Shown piece after piece: positions 51,354-59,230 of a stretch of DNA of 64,000 bases. The position numbers and the translations under genes are program-made. A model generated the notes under the pieces. That model was not told the DNA's origin. It ran no database searches and saw nothing but the letters and a program-made list of their open reading frames with translations. Each line of letters starts with the position of its first letter. The first letter of the stretch is position 1. Origin of the DNA: Flavobacteriaceae bacterium NBU2973 (GTDB taxonomy: Bacteria; Bacteroidota; Bacteroidia; Flavobacteriales; Flavobacteriaceae); the NCBI GenBank assembly GCA_026162565.1, contig JAOEIQ010000008.1, forward strand, positions 62,001 through 126,000, read 5' to 3'.

Positions 51354-52028
51354 ATGAAAACACCAAACATCTCTAAAGAAGAAATTATCAATGCATTTCA
51401 GTACAGACATGCATGTAAAGAGTTTGATAGTAGCAAAAAATTATCTGATGAGGATATCAACTTCATATTAAAAACAGCAAATTTATCTCCAAGCTCTTTT
51501 GGTTTTGAACCTTGGCATTTTATTGTGGTACAAGACAAAGAATTACGTGAGTTGTTAAAGCCTGTAGCTTGGGGAGCACCATTAAAATTAGATACAGCAA
51601 GTCATTTTATTCTTGGTTTAAGTATGAAAGCTCCTATGACTAAATGGGATTCAGATTATATCATGAATATGATGAAAGATGTAAAACAATTTCCAGAGGA
51701 TGTTATAGAAATGTATTCTAAATTTTACAGAGAATTTCAAGAACGTGATTTTAATTTAGATACTGATAAAAAATTGTTTGACTGGGCTTCTAAACAAACA
51801 TACATTGCTCTAGCTAATATGATGACATCAGCTGCTTTAGCTGGAATCGATAGTTGTCCTATTGAAGGTTTTCATGAAGAAAAAGTCAACGCACTTTTAA
51901 GAGAAAAATTTGATGTCGATATTGATAAATATGGCTTGTCTTATATGGTAGCTTTTGGATATAGAAAAGCAGAGCCAGCACATGCTAAAAGTAGAAGAAC
52001 TATTGAAGATATTGTAACGTGGAAATAA
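51354..52028 (+). CDS. NAD(P)H-dependent nitroreductase/quinone reductase
   Basis: A 224-residue FMN enzyme of the nitroreductase (NfsB/dihydropteridine reductase) type. FQYRHACKEFD near the N-terminus and LSPSSFGFEPWHFIVVQD near 46-63 bind FMN; ALANMMTSAALAGIDSCPIEGF is the dimer helix and active-site segment. It reduces nitroaromatics and quinones with NAD(P)H. The ATG at 51354 is preferred over an in-frame TTG at 51351. It is divergent from HxlR and followed 23 bp later by an antibiotic-biosynthesis-type monooxygenase, so the three form a quinone-stress unit. Confidence 0.88.
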   Translation: MKTPNISKEEIINAFQYRHACKEFDSSKKLSDEDINFILKTANLSPSSFGFEPWHFIVVQDKELRELLKPVAWGAPLKLDTASHFILGLSMKAPMTKWDSDYIMNMMKDVKQFPEDVIEMYSKFYREFQERDFNLDTDKKLFDWASKQTYIALANMMTSAALAGIDSCPIEGFHEEKVNALLREKFDVDIDKYGLSYMVAFGYRKAEPAHAKSRRTIEDIVTWK

Positions 52029-52051
52029 CTAATAATTAAAAATTTTAAATA

Positions 52052-52342
52052 ATGAATAAACTAACAATAGTTGCTAAAATTTTGGCAAAAGAAGAAAAAA
52101 GAGAATTAGTAAAATCTGAATTATTAAAACTTATTCCAATAACATTAAAAGAAGAAGGATGCATAAATTATGATCTACATCAAGATAACGAAAATCCAAA
52201 CCTGTTTCTCTTTTATGAAAATTGGACTAATCGAGACCTTTGGCAAAAGCATATGGCAAATAGTCATCTCAAGACTTATATGAAAGCAACCGAAGGTGCA
52301 GTAGTAGAATTTACTTTAAATGAAATGACTTCCTTAAGCTAG
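52052..52342 (+). CDS. Putative quinol monooxygenase (ABM domain)
   Basis: A 96-residue ferredoxin-like ABM protein. LTIVAKILAKEEKRELVKSELLKLIPITLKEEGCINYDLHQDNENPNLFLFYENWTNRDLWQKHMANSHLKTY covers the domain, with the conserved EGCINYDLHQD. Cofactor-free members oxidise quinols (YgiN) or detoxify reactive compounds. It follows the nitroreductase closely, and both probably respond to the HxlR repressor. A terminator follows directly. Confidence 0.85.
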   Translation: MNKLTIVAKILAKEEKRELVKSELLKLIPITLKEEGCINYDLHQDNENPNLFLFYENWTNRDLWQKHMANSHLKTYMKATEGAVVEFTLNEMTSLS

Positions 52343-52348
52343 AACCAT

Positions 52349-52381
52349 AAAAAAAAGCGAGCAATAAATGCTCGCTTTTTT
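52349..52381. terminator. Bidirectional terminator after the monooxygenase
   Basis: AAAAAGCGAGC pairs with GCTCGCTTTTT over a seven-base loop. It also lies just before the stop of the minus-strand M3 peptidase gene. Confidence 0.88.
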
Positions 52382-52394
52382 ATTGATAATACTA

Positions 52395-54557
52395 TTATTT
52401 ATTTGGAACTGGAAATCCTCTATCTTTCATTAGAGCTTCCATTTTAGCGTCACGTCCTCTAAACTTTCTATAAGCTTCTGCTGGATCCATAGAGTTTCTA
52501 GGTGCAAATAAATATTTTACTAATTTATCAGCCATATCCTTATCATAAAAACCTCCTGGAGCTTCAGCAAATGCTTCTGCAGCATCACTTGTTAATACAT
52601 CTGCCCACATATAGCCATAATAGGCAGTGGCATAACCCTCACCAGAGAAAACGTGTCCAAAATGAGGTGTTCTATGTCGCATTGGTAACTCTTTAGGCAT
52701 TTTTAATTCTGCTAAAGTTTCGCGTTCAAATTTATCTACATCAATATCAGTTGGATCTGCTAAATGAAATTTCATATCCATAAGTGCTGATGCTAAATAT
52801 TCTGTAGTACCAAAACCTTGATTAAAAGTTGCAGCCTTTTTTACTTTATCTATTAACTCTTTTGGCATTGGTTTTCCTGTTTTATTGTGTACTAAAAATT
52901 GATTAATAACTTCATCAGTAGATAACCAACGTTCTAATAATTGTGATTGAAATTCAGTATAGTCTCTAACACCTCCATTTAATGTTGGGTATTTTACATT
53001 AGAAGAAAAGAAGTGTAATGCATGACCAAACTCATGGAAAAAAGTCGTGGCATCATCCCAAGAAACTAACAATGCTTCTCCAGGAGCTGGCTTTACAAAG
53101 TTGGAGTTATTAGACGCTAAAACCGTCTTTTTACCATCAAAAGTTGTGTGGCTTCTATAAGTAGTTGCCCAAGCTCCAGAACGTTTGCCTTGGCGTGCAT
53201 AAGGATCTAAATACCACAATCCAATATGTTCTCCAGAATCTTTATCAGTTACATCCCACACATTTACATCTTCATGAAACACAGGAACGCTTCCACCAGG
53301 AACAGGTTTAAAATCATAATTAAACAAACGTCCAGCTACGTAAAACATAGCATCTGTTAATTTGTCTAATTGTAAATACTGCTTTACTTCATCACTGTCT
53401 AAATTGTATTTAGCCATACGCACTTTTTCGGCATAGTAGCGATAATCCCAAGGTTCAATCGTAATATTATCTCCATTTTTATCTGCTATTGCTTGCATAT
53501 CTGCAACTTCTTCAGCAACTCTAGCAATGGCAGCAGGCCAAACGGTTTCCATTAAATTCATCGCATTCTCTGGAGTTTTTGCCATACGATCTTGTAAACG
53601 CCATTCAGCATAGTTTTTATGTCCTAATAATTCTACTCGCTCACGACGTAATTTCAAGATGTCAGCAATTATCTGATTGTTATCATATTCGTCGCCATTA
53701 TCACCACGAGAATAATAATTTTCCCAAACTTGTTTACGCAATTCTCTTTCTGTAGAATACTTTAAAAAAGGATCCATAGACGAGCGTGTATTGGTAATTG
53801 CATATTTACCATCTTGTCCTTTGTCTGTTGCAATTTTTGCTGCTGACTTGATAAAACCATCAGATAAGCCTCCTAATTGATCTTTTGTTAAAAAGGTTAC
53901 ATAGTTTTCTTCATCATGTAAAACATTATTTGAGAATTTATTATAAAGAGAAGATAACTCCTTGTTGATTTCTGCATAACGCCTTTTCTTTTCTGAATCT
54001 AAATTAGCACCATTCATAGCAAAACCATTGTAAGTTAGGTCAACAACACGTTGTTGGTCTGCTGGTAACGGATTTTTTTTAGAATTATCATACACTGTTT
54101 TAATACGTTGAAACAGCTTTTCATTTTGTGAGATTTTAGATTGGAATTCAGAAAATTTTGGTGCTAGTTCTGCTTGGATGTCTCTAAATTCGGGAGTAGA
54201 CATATTACTGCTTAAAATTCCGTAGTAAGTAAAACCTCTATTTAGAGCTGCTCCAGCACGCTCCATTTCTTCTATTGTGTTTTCAAAAGTTGGTGCATCA
54301 GGATTGTTGGCAATGGCATCAATTTCATCGAGATTCATTTTCATACCTTCTTCTGCTGCTGCTTTAATATCTTCAATTTTCATTTTATCAAAAGCTGGAA
54401 CACCTCCATAAGGGCCAGTCCATTCTTGTAAAAGCATATTATCGCTCATCAATTCTTGTTTTTTTTCTTTGTTGTCTTCGTTGCAACTTAATGCTAAAAA
54501 TGAGATGCTTAAGGTAACTAATCCTAGTTTTTTAAGTGTGGGAAATAATCGATTCAT
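52395..54557 (-). CDS. M3-family metallopeptidase lipoprotein (Dcp-like)
   Basis: A 720-residue zinc peptidase of the oligopeptidase A/dipeptidyl carboxypeptidase family. Signal segment ends in lipobox LALSC near residue 25. The catalytic motif is FFHEFGHALHFF (HExxH with the two His and Glu) near 508-519, and the third ligand Glu lies about 25 residues on in DYTEFQSQLLERW. It is exported, so it probably acts in the periplasm or at the outer membrane on short peptides. A single gene with a bidirectional terminator and, upstream, a MITE-like inverted repeat. Confidence 0.93.
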   Translation of the reverse strand: MNRLFPTLKKLGLVTLSISFLALSCNEDNKEKKQELMSDNMLLQEWTGPYGGVPAFDKMKIEDIKAAAEEGMKMNLDEIDAIANNPDAPTFENTIEEMERAGAALNRGFTYYGILSSNMSTPEFRDIQAELAPKFSEFQSKISQNEKLFQRIKTVYDNSKKNPLPADQQRVVDLTYNGFAMNGANLDSEKKRRYAEINKELSSLYNKFSNNVLHDEENYVTFLTKDQLGGLSDGFIKSAAKIATDKGQDGKYAITNTRSSMDPFLKYSTERELRKQVWENYYSRGDNGDEYDNNQIIADILKLRRERVELLGHKNYAEWRLQDRMAKTPENAMNLMETVWPAAIARVAEEVADMQAIADKNGDNITIEPWDYRYYAEKVRMAKYNLDSDEVKQYLQLDKLTDAMFYVAGRLFNYDFKPVPGGSVPVFHEDVNVWDVTDKDSGEHIGLWYLDPYARQGKRSGAWATTYRSHTTFDGKKTVLASNNSNFVKPAPGEALLVSWDDATTFFHEFGHALHFFSSNVKYPTLNGGVRDYTEFQSQLLERWLSTDEVINQFLVHNKTGKPMPKELIDKVKKAATFNQGFGTTEYLASALMDMKFHLADPTDIDVDKFERETLAELKMPKELPMRHRTPHFGHVFSGEGYATAYYGYMWADVLTSDAAEAFAEAPGGFYDKDMADKLVKYLFAPRNSMDPAEAYRKFRGRDAKMEALMKDRGFPVPNK

Positions 54558-54687
54558 CAGATACTATTTGTGTTAGTTTTTAGAATTTGAAAGTTAAGAA
54601 ATTAAGAGTAATAGAACTGTTAAAGAATCTTAATTTAATAGATTTTGATGTTTTGTAAAAGCGAAATATGCTTAATGAATTCTCAAT

Positions 54688-54761
54688 GGTGCTGTCTGAA
54701 AAGTAATTATTATTGTCAGCTCGACCTGACAAATTGTTTTTTTGACTTTTTAGACAGCTCC
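54688..54761. repeat. Short inverted-repeat element (MITE-like)
   Basis: GCTGTCTGAAAAGT (54691-54704) and ACTTTTTAGACAGC (54745-54758) are inverted with one mismatch. Inside, TGTCAG-N6-CTGACA forms a second hairpin. The GCTGTCTNAAAAGT ends resemble transposon termini of IS1182-like elements. No transposase is present. It lies between the cyclophilin and M3 peptidase genes. Confidence 0.6.
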
Positions 54762-54772
54762 TCGAATTGACG

Positions 54773-55471
54773 TTAATTTAATATAATAGCTTCTTTAATG
54801 TATATATTGTGCACAGGCCAATCTCCATTATCTGTTTCTTGAGCATTAATTGTATCAACCACATCCATACCTCTTATCACTTTGCCAAAAACAGTGTATT
54901 TACCATCTAAATGGTATTGGTTACTTTGCGTAATAAAAAACTCATAAGGAGATGCTAGTTTATAGGCATTTTCTATGTCACTACTTGGTACAGAAATTAC
55001 ACCTCTGTGATGTTTAAAACCACGTTTAGTGTCAGGTGATAAGAGGTATTTGCCAATATTACGTCTCTTTTTTAGTACATCTCTATCATCAGAATTACCT
55101 CCTTGTATAATAAAATTTTTAACGACTCTATGAAACTGTGTGCCATCAAAAACTTTATTCTTTATTAAAAAAATAAAATTAGCTCTATGAAATTTTGTTT
55201 TTTCAAAGAGTTGTATGTCTATATTACCAAAAGTTGTTACTAAACGTACGGTATTCTCTTTATGATGTTTTTCATATTCTAAAAAGAAATCCATCGCATT
55301 GTCGCTCGTTAATAATGGGAATTCTCTTTTTGGTTCAATTATAGAATCTGCTTCAGATGTTTCTTTTTTTACAACTTTAGGTTCAGAAACTTTAGTGGTT
55401 TGTGATTTTGATTGTTTATCTTCACAATTAACAAGTAATAAAAAGCAGAATAAAAACAGCAGATTTTTCAT
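54773..55471 (-). CDS. Cyclophilin-type peptidylprolyl isomerase lipoprotein
   Basis: From the ATG at 55471 (MKNLLFLFCFLLLVNC) it has 232 residues: a signal peptide with lipobox Cys16, a Lys/Ser/Glu linker, and a cyclophilin domain. TTFGNIDIQLFEKTKFHRANFIFLIKNKVFDGTQFHRVVKNFIIQGG near 80-126 is the cyclophilin core, and YTVFGKVIRGMDVVDTIN the C-terminal part. An in-frame extension to 55543 is rejected because it would lie inside the divergent NUDIX gene. The two ATGs face each other across only 2 bp. Confidence 0.85.
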   Translation of the reverse strand: MKNLLFLFCFLLLVNCEDKQSKSQTTKVSEPKVVKKETSEADSIIEPKREFPLLTSDNAMDFFLEYEKHHKENTVRLVTTFGNIDIQLFEKTKFHRANFIFLIKNKVFDGTQFHRVVKNFIIQGGNSDDRDVLKKRRNIGKYLLSPDTKRGFKHHRGVISVPSSDIENAYKLASPYEFFITQSNQYHLDGKYTVFGKVIRGMDVVDTINAQETDNGDWPVHNIYIKEAIILN

Positions 55472-55473
55472 AG

Positions 55474-56112
55474 ATGACATTTGATACATTTCACATAGCG
55501 ATTTCAAAAATAAAAAATTTGAAACTTCCGGGATCGAAGTCACAATTTAAAATGTCTCCACCTTTTAGAGAGGAGTTAATTAAGCGTCAGAACGAAAACA
55601 TAAAACATGCCAGAGAAGCTGCAGTTATGGCACTGTTTTATCCTAATAAACTAGGAAAAACAATGCTGGTTTTGATTTTGCGTAAAACATATAAAGGTGT
55701 ACATTCAGCTCAAGTTGGCTTTCCTGGTGGAAAATTAGAAGCTAACGAAACACTAAAAGAAGCTGCTATTCGTGAAACGTATGAAGAGGTCGGAGTGGAA
55801 GCGAACGAGATGGAAGTTTTAAAAGCTATGACACCAGTTTATATTCCACCAAGTAATTTTTATGTACATCCTTTTATTGGAATAGCAAGTCAAACACCAA
55901 GTTTTACAAAACAAGATGAGGAGGTTGAAGATATAATAGAAGTGAAACTGTCCCATTTTTTAGATGATTCCATTATTACAACTAAAACTGTGACAACATC
56001 TTATAAAGTTAATGTATCAGTTCCTGCTTACAAGTTGAATGGACATATAGTTTGGGGAGCAACAGCTATGATGTTGAGTGAAGTAAAAGACTTGTTAAAA
56101 CAAGTGCTTTAA
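55474..56112 (+). CDS. NUDIX hydrolase (CoA pyrophosphohydrolase-like)
   Basis: A 212-residue NUDIX enzyme. The box GKLEANETLKEAAIRETYEEVGV near 89-111 fits G-x5-E-x7-REUxEExGU. Upstream of it LVLILRKTYKGVHSAQVGFPGG is the CoA-diphosphatase (CoAse) signature, so it probably cleaves CoA or its derivatives to phosphopantetheine and ADP. The start at 55474 aligns with family N-termini. An acyltransferase gene follows 53 bp later on the same strand. Confidence 0.88.
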   Translation: MTFDTFHIAISKIKNLKLPGSKSQFKMSPPFREELIKRQNENIKHAREAAVMALFYPNKLGKTMLVLILRKTYKGVHSAQVGFPGGKLEANETLKEAAIRETYEEVGVEANEMEVLKAMTPVYIPPSNFYVHPFIGIASQTPSFTKQDEEVEDIIEVKLSHFLDDSIITTKTVTTSYKVNVSVPAYKLNGHIVWGATAMMLSEVKDLLKQVL

Positions 56113-56165
56113 TGTAAGCTTTTGTTACATTTGTATAACTAACTAATCATCACTAATAATTTTCT

Positions 56166-56981
56166 ATGGGTTTATTTAAACGAAATCCTTTTGGACATAT
56201 ATTGTTTATAAAAAAGTGGTTAATCCGTATTCTAGGAGTAGCTACTCACAGACGTTTTAGAGGATTTAATGAATTACAGATTGAAGGTACCGAAGTGATT
56301 AAGAATCTTCCTGATACAAATGTGTTATTTATATCCAATCACCAAACCTATTTTGCAGATGTAATTGCTATGTTTCATGTATTTAATGCTGCTTTAAGTA
56401 ATCGTGAAGACTCTATAAAAAATGTAGGTTATTTATGGAATCCAAAATTGAATATGTATTATGTCGCTGCCAAAGAAACCATGAAATCTGGATTATTACC
56501 AAAGATATTTGCGTATACAGGATCTATTAGTATTGAACGCACATGGCGATCTAAAGGTCAAGATGTAAACCGTCAAGTAAAAATGAGCGATATTACTGCT
56601 ATAAAGAAAGCTTTAGATGACGGTTGGGTTGTTACGTTTCCTCAAGGAACTACGACACCTTTTAAGCCTATAAGAAAAGGAACTGCGCATATTATAAAAC
56701 AATATAAACCAATAGTAGTACCAATTGTAATTGATGGTTTTAGGCGGTCGTTTGATAAGAAGGGTCTTCGAATAAAGAAAAAAAACGTGTATCAATCCTT
56801 CGAAATTAAAGAGCCTCTAGAAATTGATTATGAAAATGAAACAATTGATGAAATTGTAGAGAAAATTGAATATGCGATAGAACAGCATCCATCATTTTTA
56901 AAGGTTATTCCTCAAGAAGAGATTGCAGCTCACGAAGCGCTTAATAAACAAAGAGAGTGGATGAATGAGGACTTGAGTTAA
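56166..56981 (+). CDS. 1-acylglycerol-3-phosphate acyltransferase (PlsC-like)
   Basis: A 271-residue membrane-associated acyltransferase that adds the second acyl chain to lysophosphatidate or a related lipid. The catalytic block is SNHQTYFADV near 58-67: His and Asp are separated by five residues, not the usual four. FAYTGSISIERTW near 116-128 and VTFPQGTTTPF near 155-165 (acceptor binding) are conserved. The C-terminal 60 residues are helical. The enzyme probably works in phospholipid or ornithine-lipid synthesis. The last four bases overlap the small minus-strand gene at 56978. Confidence 0.85.
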   Translation: MGLFKRNPFGHILFIKKWLIRILGVATHRRFRGFNELQIEGTEVIKNLPDTNVLFISNHQTYFADVIAMFHVFNAALSNREDSIKNVGYLWNPKLNMYYVAAKETMKSGLLPKIFAYTGSISIERTWRSKGQDVNRQVKMSDITAIKKALDDGWVVTFPQGTTTPFKPIRKGTAHIIKQYKPIVVPIVIDGFRRSFDKKGLRIKKKNVYQSFEIKEPLEIDYENETIDEIVEKIEYAIEQHPSFLKVIPQEEIAAHEALNKQREWMNEDLS

Positions 56982-57136
56982 TTATCAGTCTCGTTTTCTT
57001 TTGCCTTGTTACTGAACAATGCATCAAAAATAAATACAATACCTACAAGCAAAAATATATTTGAAAAATCAAATAGCTTGGTTACAATAATTAACGCAAC
57101 TCCAATAATTAGGTGGTTAGCATTTTCTTTGTGCAT
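56978..57136 (-). CDS. Small membrane protein of the ECF sigma operon
   Basis: A 52-residue ORF too short for the usual ORF cutoff. Its ATG follows the TAA of the upstream gene directly (TAAATG), which indicates translational coupling. The protein has an N-terminal charged segment (MHKENANH), a hydrophobic stretch LIIGVALIIVTKLFDFSNIFLLVGIVFIFDALF (residues 9-41) that gives one long or two short membrane helices, and a charged tail ending in ETDN. I recognise no domain. It ends the sigma/anti-sigma-like operon and overlaps the convergent acyltransferase by 4 bp. Confidence 0.65.
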   Translation of the reverse strand: MHKENANHLIIGVALIIVTKLFDFSNIFLLVGIVFIFDALFSNKAKENETDN

Positions 57137-57772
57137 TTATTGATCTGACTTTTTTAGTTCGTTATAGTTTTTGGTTAAACGACTAATCAATATTCCATAA
57201 ATAAGCTTATAAATAAGCCAGAATATTCCAATTACAATTGCAACTAACCCAGCTATTTTTAGGAAAAACACAAACATCTCGGAGGAGTCAGAAGTGTTAA
57301 TTTTTGTAGCTAATTCTGGAATATCATGTAAGGCAAAATAGATAGCAACAATAAAATTAACAAACATTAATGAGAGGTTAGAAAGTACATAGTATTTTAT
57401 AATCTTTCTAGTTCTAATAATACTCGCCATAAAATTTTTAATGCTATCTTTTACTGAAATAGCTTTGTATGATTTATAAAGCAGATAGCTAAAGACTATT
57501 ACTAAAACTATATTCAAAACGGTTAGAACAGTAAATATATCATGACTAGCAAATAATGCATCAACTGTATTACTTTTATCTTTCGAGAAAGATAAAGGAA
57601 CAAAATTAAGAAGTGCCCAAAATACCAATTCACCAATACTAATGTAAAAGAGTGTTTTTACAATAGAAGAAGATTTTTTCCAGAGCATTGGAGAAATCTC
57701 TGAACTAGTGAGATGCTGATAATTATCAGACTCTTTCTCCCAGTTCTTTTTTAATAATTCTAATTGATCCAT
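57137..57772 (-). CDS. Membrane protein cotranscribed with the ECF sigma factor
   Basis: A 211-residue protein with four membrane helices (about 39-60, 76-97, 127-148 and 170-195) and a cytoplasmic N-terminus of about 38 residues (MDQLELLKKNWEKESDNYQHLTSSEISPML). The N-terminal motif LKKNWEKE is found in Bacteroidota proteins encoded after sigma-70 family genes and often mislabelled as carotenoid monooxygenases. By position it could be the anti-sigma factor, but there is no zinc-finger (ZAS) motif. Its start is 4 bp after the sigma stop. Confidence 0.65.
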   Translation of the reverse strand: MDQLELLKKNWEKESDNYQHLTSSEISPMLWKKSSSIVKTLFYISIGELVFWALLNFVPLSFSKDKSNTVDALFASHDIFTVLTVLNIVLVIVFSYLLYKSYKAISVKDSIKNFMASIIRTRKIIKYYVLSNLSLMFVNFIVAIYFALHDIPELATKINTSDSSEMFVFFLKIAGLVAIVIGIFWLIYKLIYGILISRLTKNYNELKKSDQ

Positions 57773-57776
57773 ATCA

Positions 57777-58271
57777 TTACGGATTTATTAATGTTCTTAA
57801 TTTTTTCTTGGTTCGATTCATCTTTACTCTGGCATTTACTTCACTAATTCCTAGTGTCTCGCTTATTTCGGTATAATCTTTATCCTCTAAATACAAGAAA
57901 ATTAATGCCTTTTCAATATCGTTTAGCTTATGTATGGCCTTGTACATGATTTTTAGTTGCTGTTCTTCGGTGTCGTCATAAGCTTCAGCTTTAATTTTAA
58001 ATTCTAAAGCATCAAAGCCTTCAGTTTGTATTTTTCGTTTGTTTTTTCTGTAGAGTGTAATAGCAGTATTTAATCCTACACGATACATCCATGTACTAAA
58101 TTTAGAATCACCACGAAATTTAGGATAGGCTCTCCATAATTGGATAGTTATCTCTTGAAACAGATCATTGTGCGCATCTTGGTTATTAGTATATAGTCTG
58201 CAAACCTTATGCACAATATTCTGATGCTTTTCTAGCAATTCAACAAAACTATGTTCAAGTTCTTTGTTCAA
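57777..58271 (-). CDS. ECF-type RNA polymerase sigma factor
   Basis: A 164-residue sigma-70 family factor with region 2 (LFQEITIQLWRAYPKFRGDSKFSTWMYRVGLNTAITLYRKNKRK, about 38-81) and region 4 (LNDIEKALIFLYLEDKDYTEISETLGISEVNARVKMNRTKKKL, about 115-157). There is no region 3, as usual for ECF factors. The start is a TTG at 58271; NKELEHSFVELLEKHQNIVHKVCRLYTNNQDAHNDLFQE matches homologues that begin there. It opens an operon with two membrane proteins. Confidence 0.93.
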   Translation of the reverse strand: MNKELEHSFVELLEKHQNIVHKVCRLYTNNQDAHNDLFQEITIQLWRAYPKFRGDSKFSTWMYRVGLNTAITLYRKNKRKIQTEGFDALEFKIKAEAYDDTEEQQLKIMYKAIHKLNDIEKALIFLYLEDKDYTEISETLGISEVNARVKMNRTKKKLRTLINP

Positions 58272-58341
58272 TTTGGTTGGTTAGTTATACAGCTATTAGT
58301 TGTTTAAAATTAAAAAATGTTACAGCGATTTTAAAATTAAT

Positions 58342-59010
58342 TTATTGCTTCTGTTTTAAAATCCCAAAAACAATTAAATACTGTGCTAATGCATAGGTAA
58401 GCATAATAGTTGTACTAGCAGCAGAGAATGAAGTGTAAAATTTATTTATAGCAATGGTACTATCTGATAGCATAAAAATTATAGCTCCCAATAGCACCCA
58501 ATTATAACTACTTTTTATGATGTTCTTTCTTAAAAATGCCATTGTTGCCATTATTAAAATAATTATGATATATAGTAAGACAGGAATTAACATCTCTCCC
58601 AAATTATCTTTAAAAAGAGACAATAACACAACAGCATAGATTAAAATTATACTAATAAAAGTAAAAGGTTTTTTGTGTGTATCTCTCATGGTATTAAACA
58701 AAAAACTATAAAAAATATGTGCAGTTAAAAAAGCTGCGAGTCCACATATAAAAAAGTTAGGTGAATTATTTTGAAACATTAAAAGCACATCTCCAAGTAA
58801 AGAGAATACTAAAGCCAATACTGTAAAGCTTTTAGTGTTTTTGTTTAAGTGACTACTATTCTTTATAAAATAGACAATAAGACTTAATACTATTAATGGT
58901 TTAGCAAGATAGTATAAGCCATTAAGAGAGTGAATCAAATCTGTGATTCGCTCTAAAACAACCAGCAAAATAAAAATAACGGTAAATGACTTTTCGTTTT
59001 TAGTTAGCAT
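58342..59010 (-). CDS. YhhN/TMEM86-family membrane protein (lysoplasmalogenase-like)
   Basis: A 222-residue polytopic membrane protein with about eight hydrophobic segments. YLAKPLIVLSLIVYFIKN near residues 33-50, FSLLGDVLLMF near 70-80 with the conserved GD, and LGAIIFMLSDSTIAINKF near 177-194 with the second conserved Asp are the YhhN/TMEM86 motifs. Some members hydrolyse the vinyl-ether of lysoplasmalogens. The activity in this organism is not known. It lies 70 bp upstream of the sigma gene and may be a separate unit. Confidence 0.82.
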   Translation of the reverse strand: MLTKNEKSFTVIFILLVVLERITDLIHSLNGLYYLAKPLIVLSLIVYFIKNSSHLNKNTKSFTVLALVFSLLGDVLLMFQNNSPNFFICGLAAFLTAHIFYSFLFNTMRDTHKKPFTFISIILIYAVVLLSLFKDNLGEMLIPVLLYIIIILIMATMAFLRKNIIKSSYNWVLLGAIIFMLSDSTIAINKFYTSFSAASTTIMLTYALAQYLIVFGILKQKQ

Positions 59011-59156
59011 TGATTAAATAAATATAAAACACTCAACTAAAATACTGAATTAAGCAGTACAACAGTTCAGAATATATATTTTACAATTCAGTCAGTCTTT
59101 ATTTTGTAAAAAGAAGATTCTCATGATTTTTGACCTATCAATTTGTGCTGAACTTT

Positions 59157-59200
59157 TACATTGAGCTGGACAGTGAGGTTCTCGAACTGGTCGAAATGAG
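59157..59200 (+). repeat. Second copy of the 461-632 repeat module
   Basis: ACATTGAGCTGGACAGTGAGGT and TCTCGAACTGGTCGAAATGA are the first and third modules of 478-542, joined directly. The middle 24 bp of that copy (GTCACACAGAGCTTGTCGATGTGT) is missing here. It lies in the 220-bp space between the YhhN-type gene and the TonB receptor. Confidence 0.75.
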
Positions 59201-59230
59201 TTTCAGTATCGAAATAAAAAATCATCAATC

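Noticed and set aside
59043-59076. A third PadR-type site (TACTGAA ... TTCAG)
   Set aside because: The spacing is 16 bases rather than 5 and the arms do not match well.
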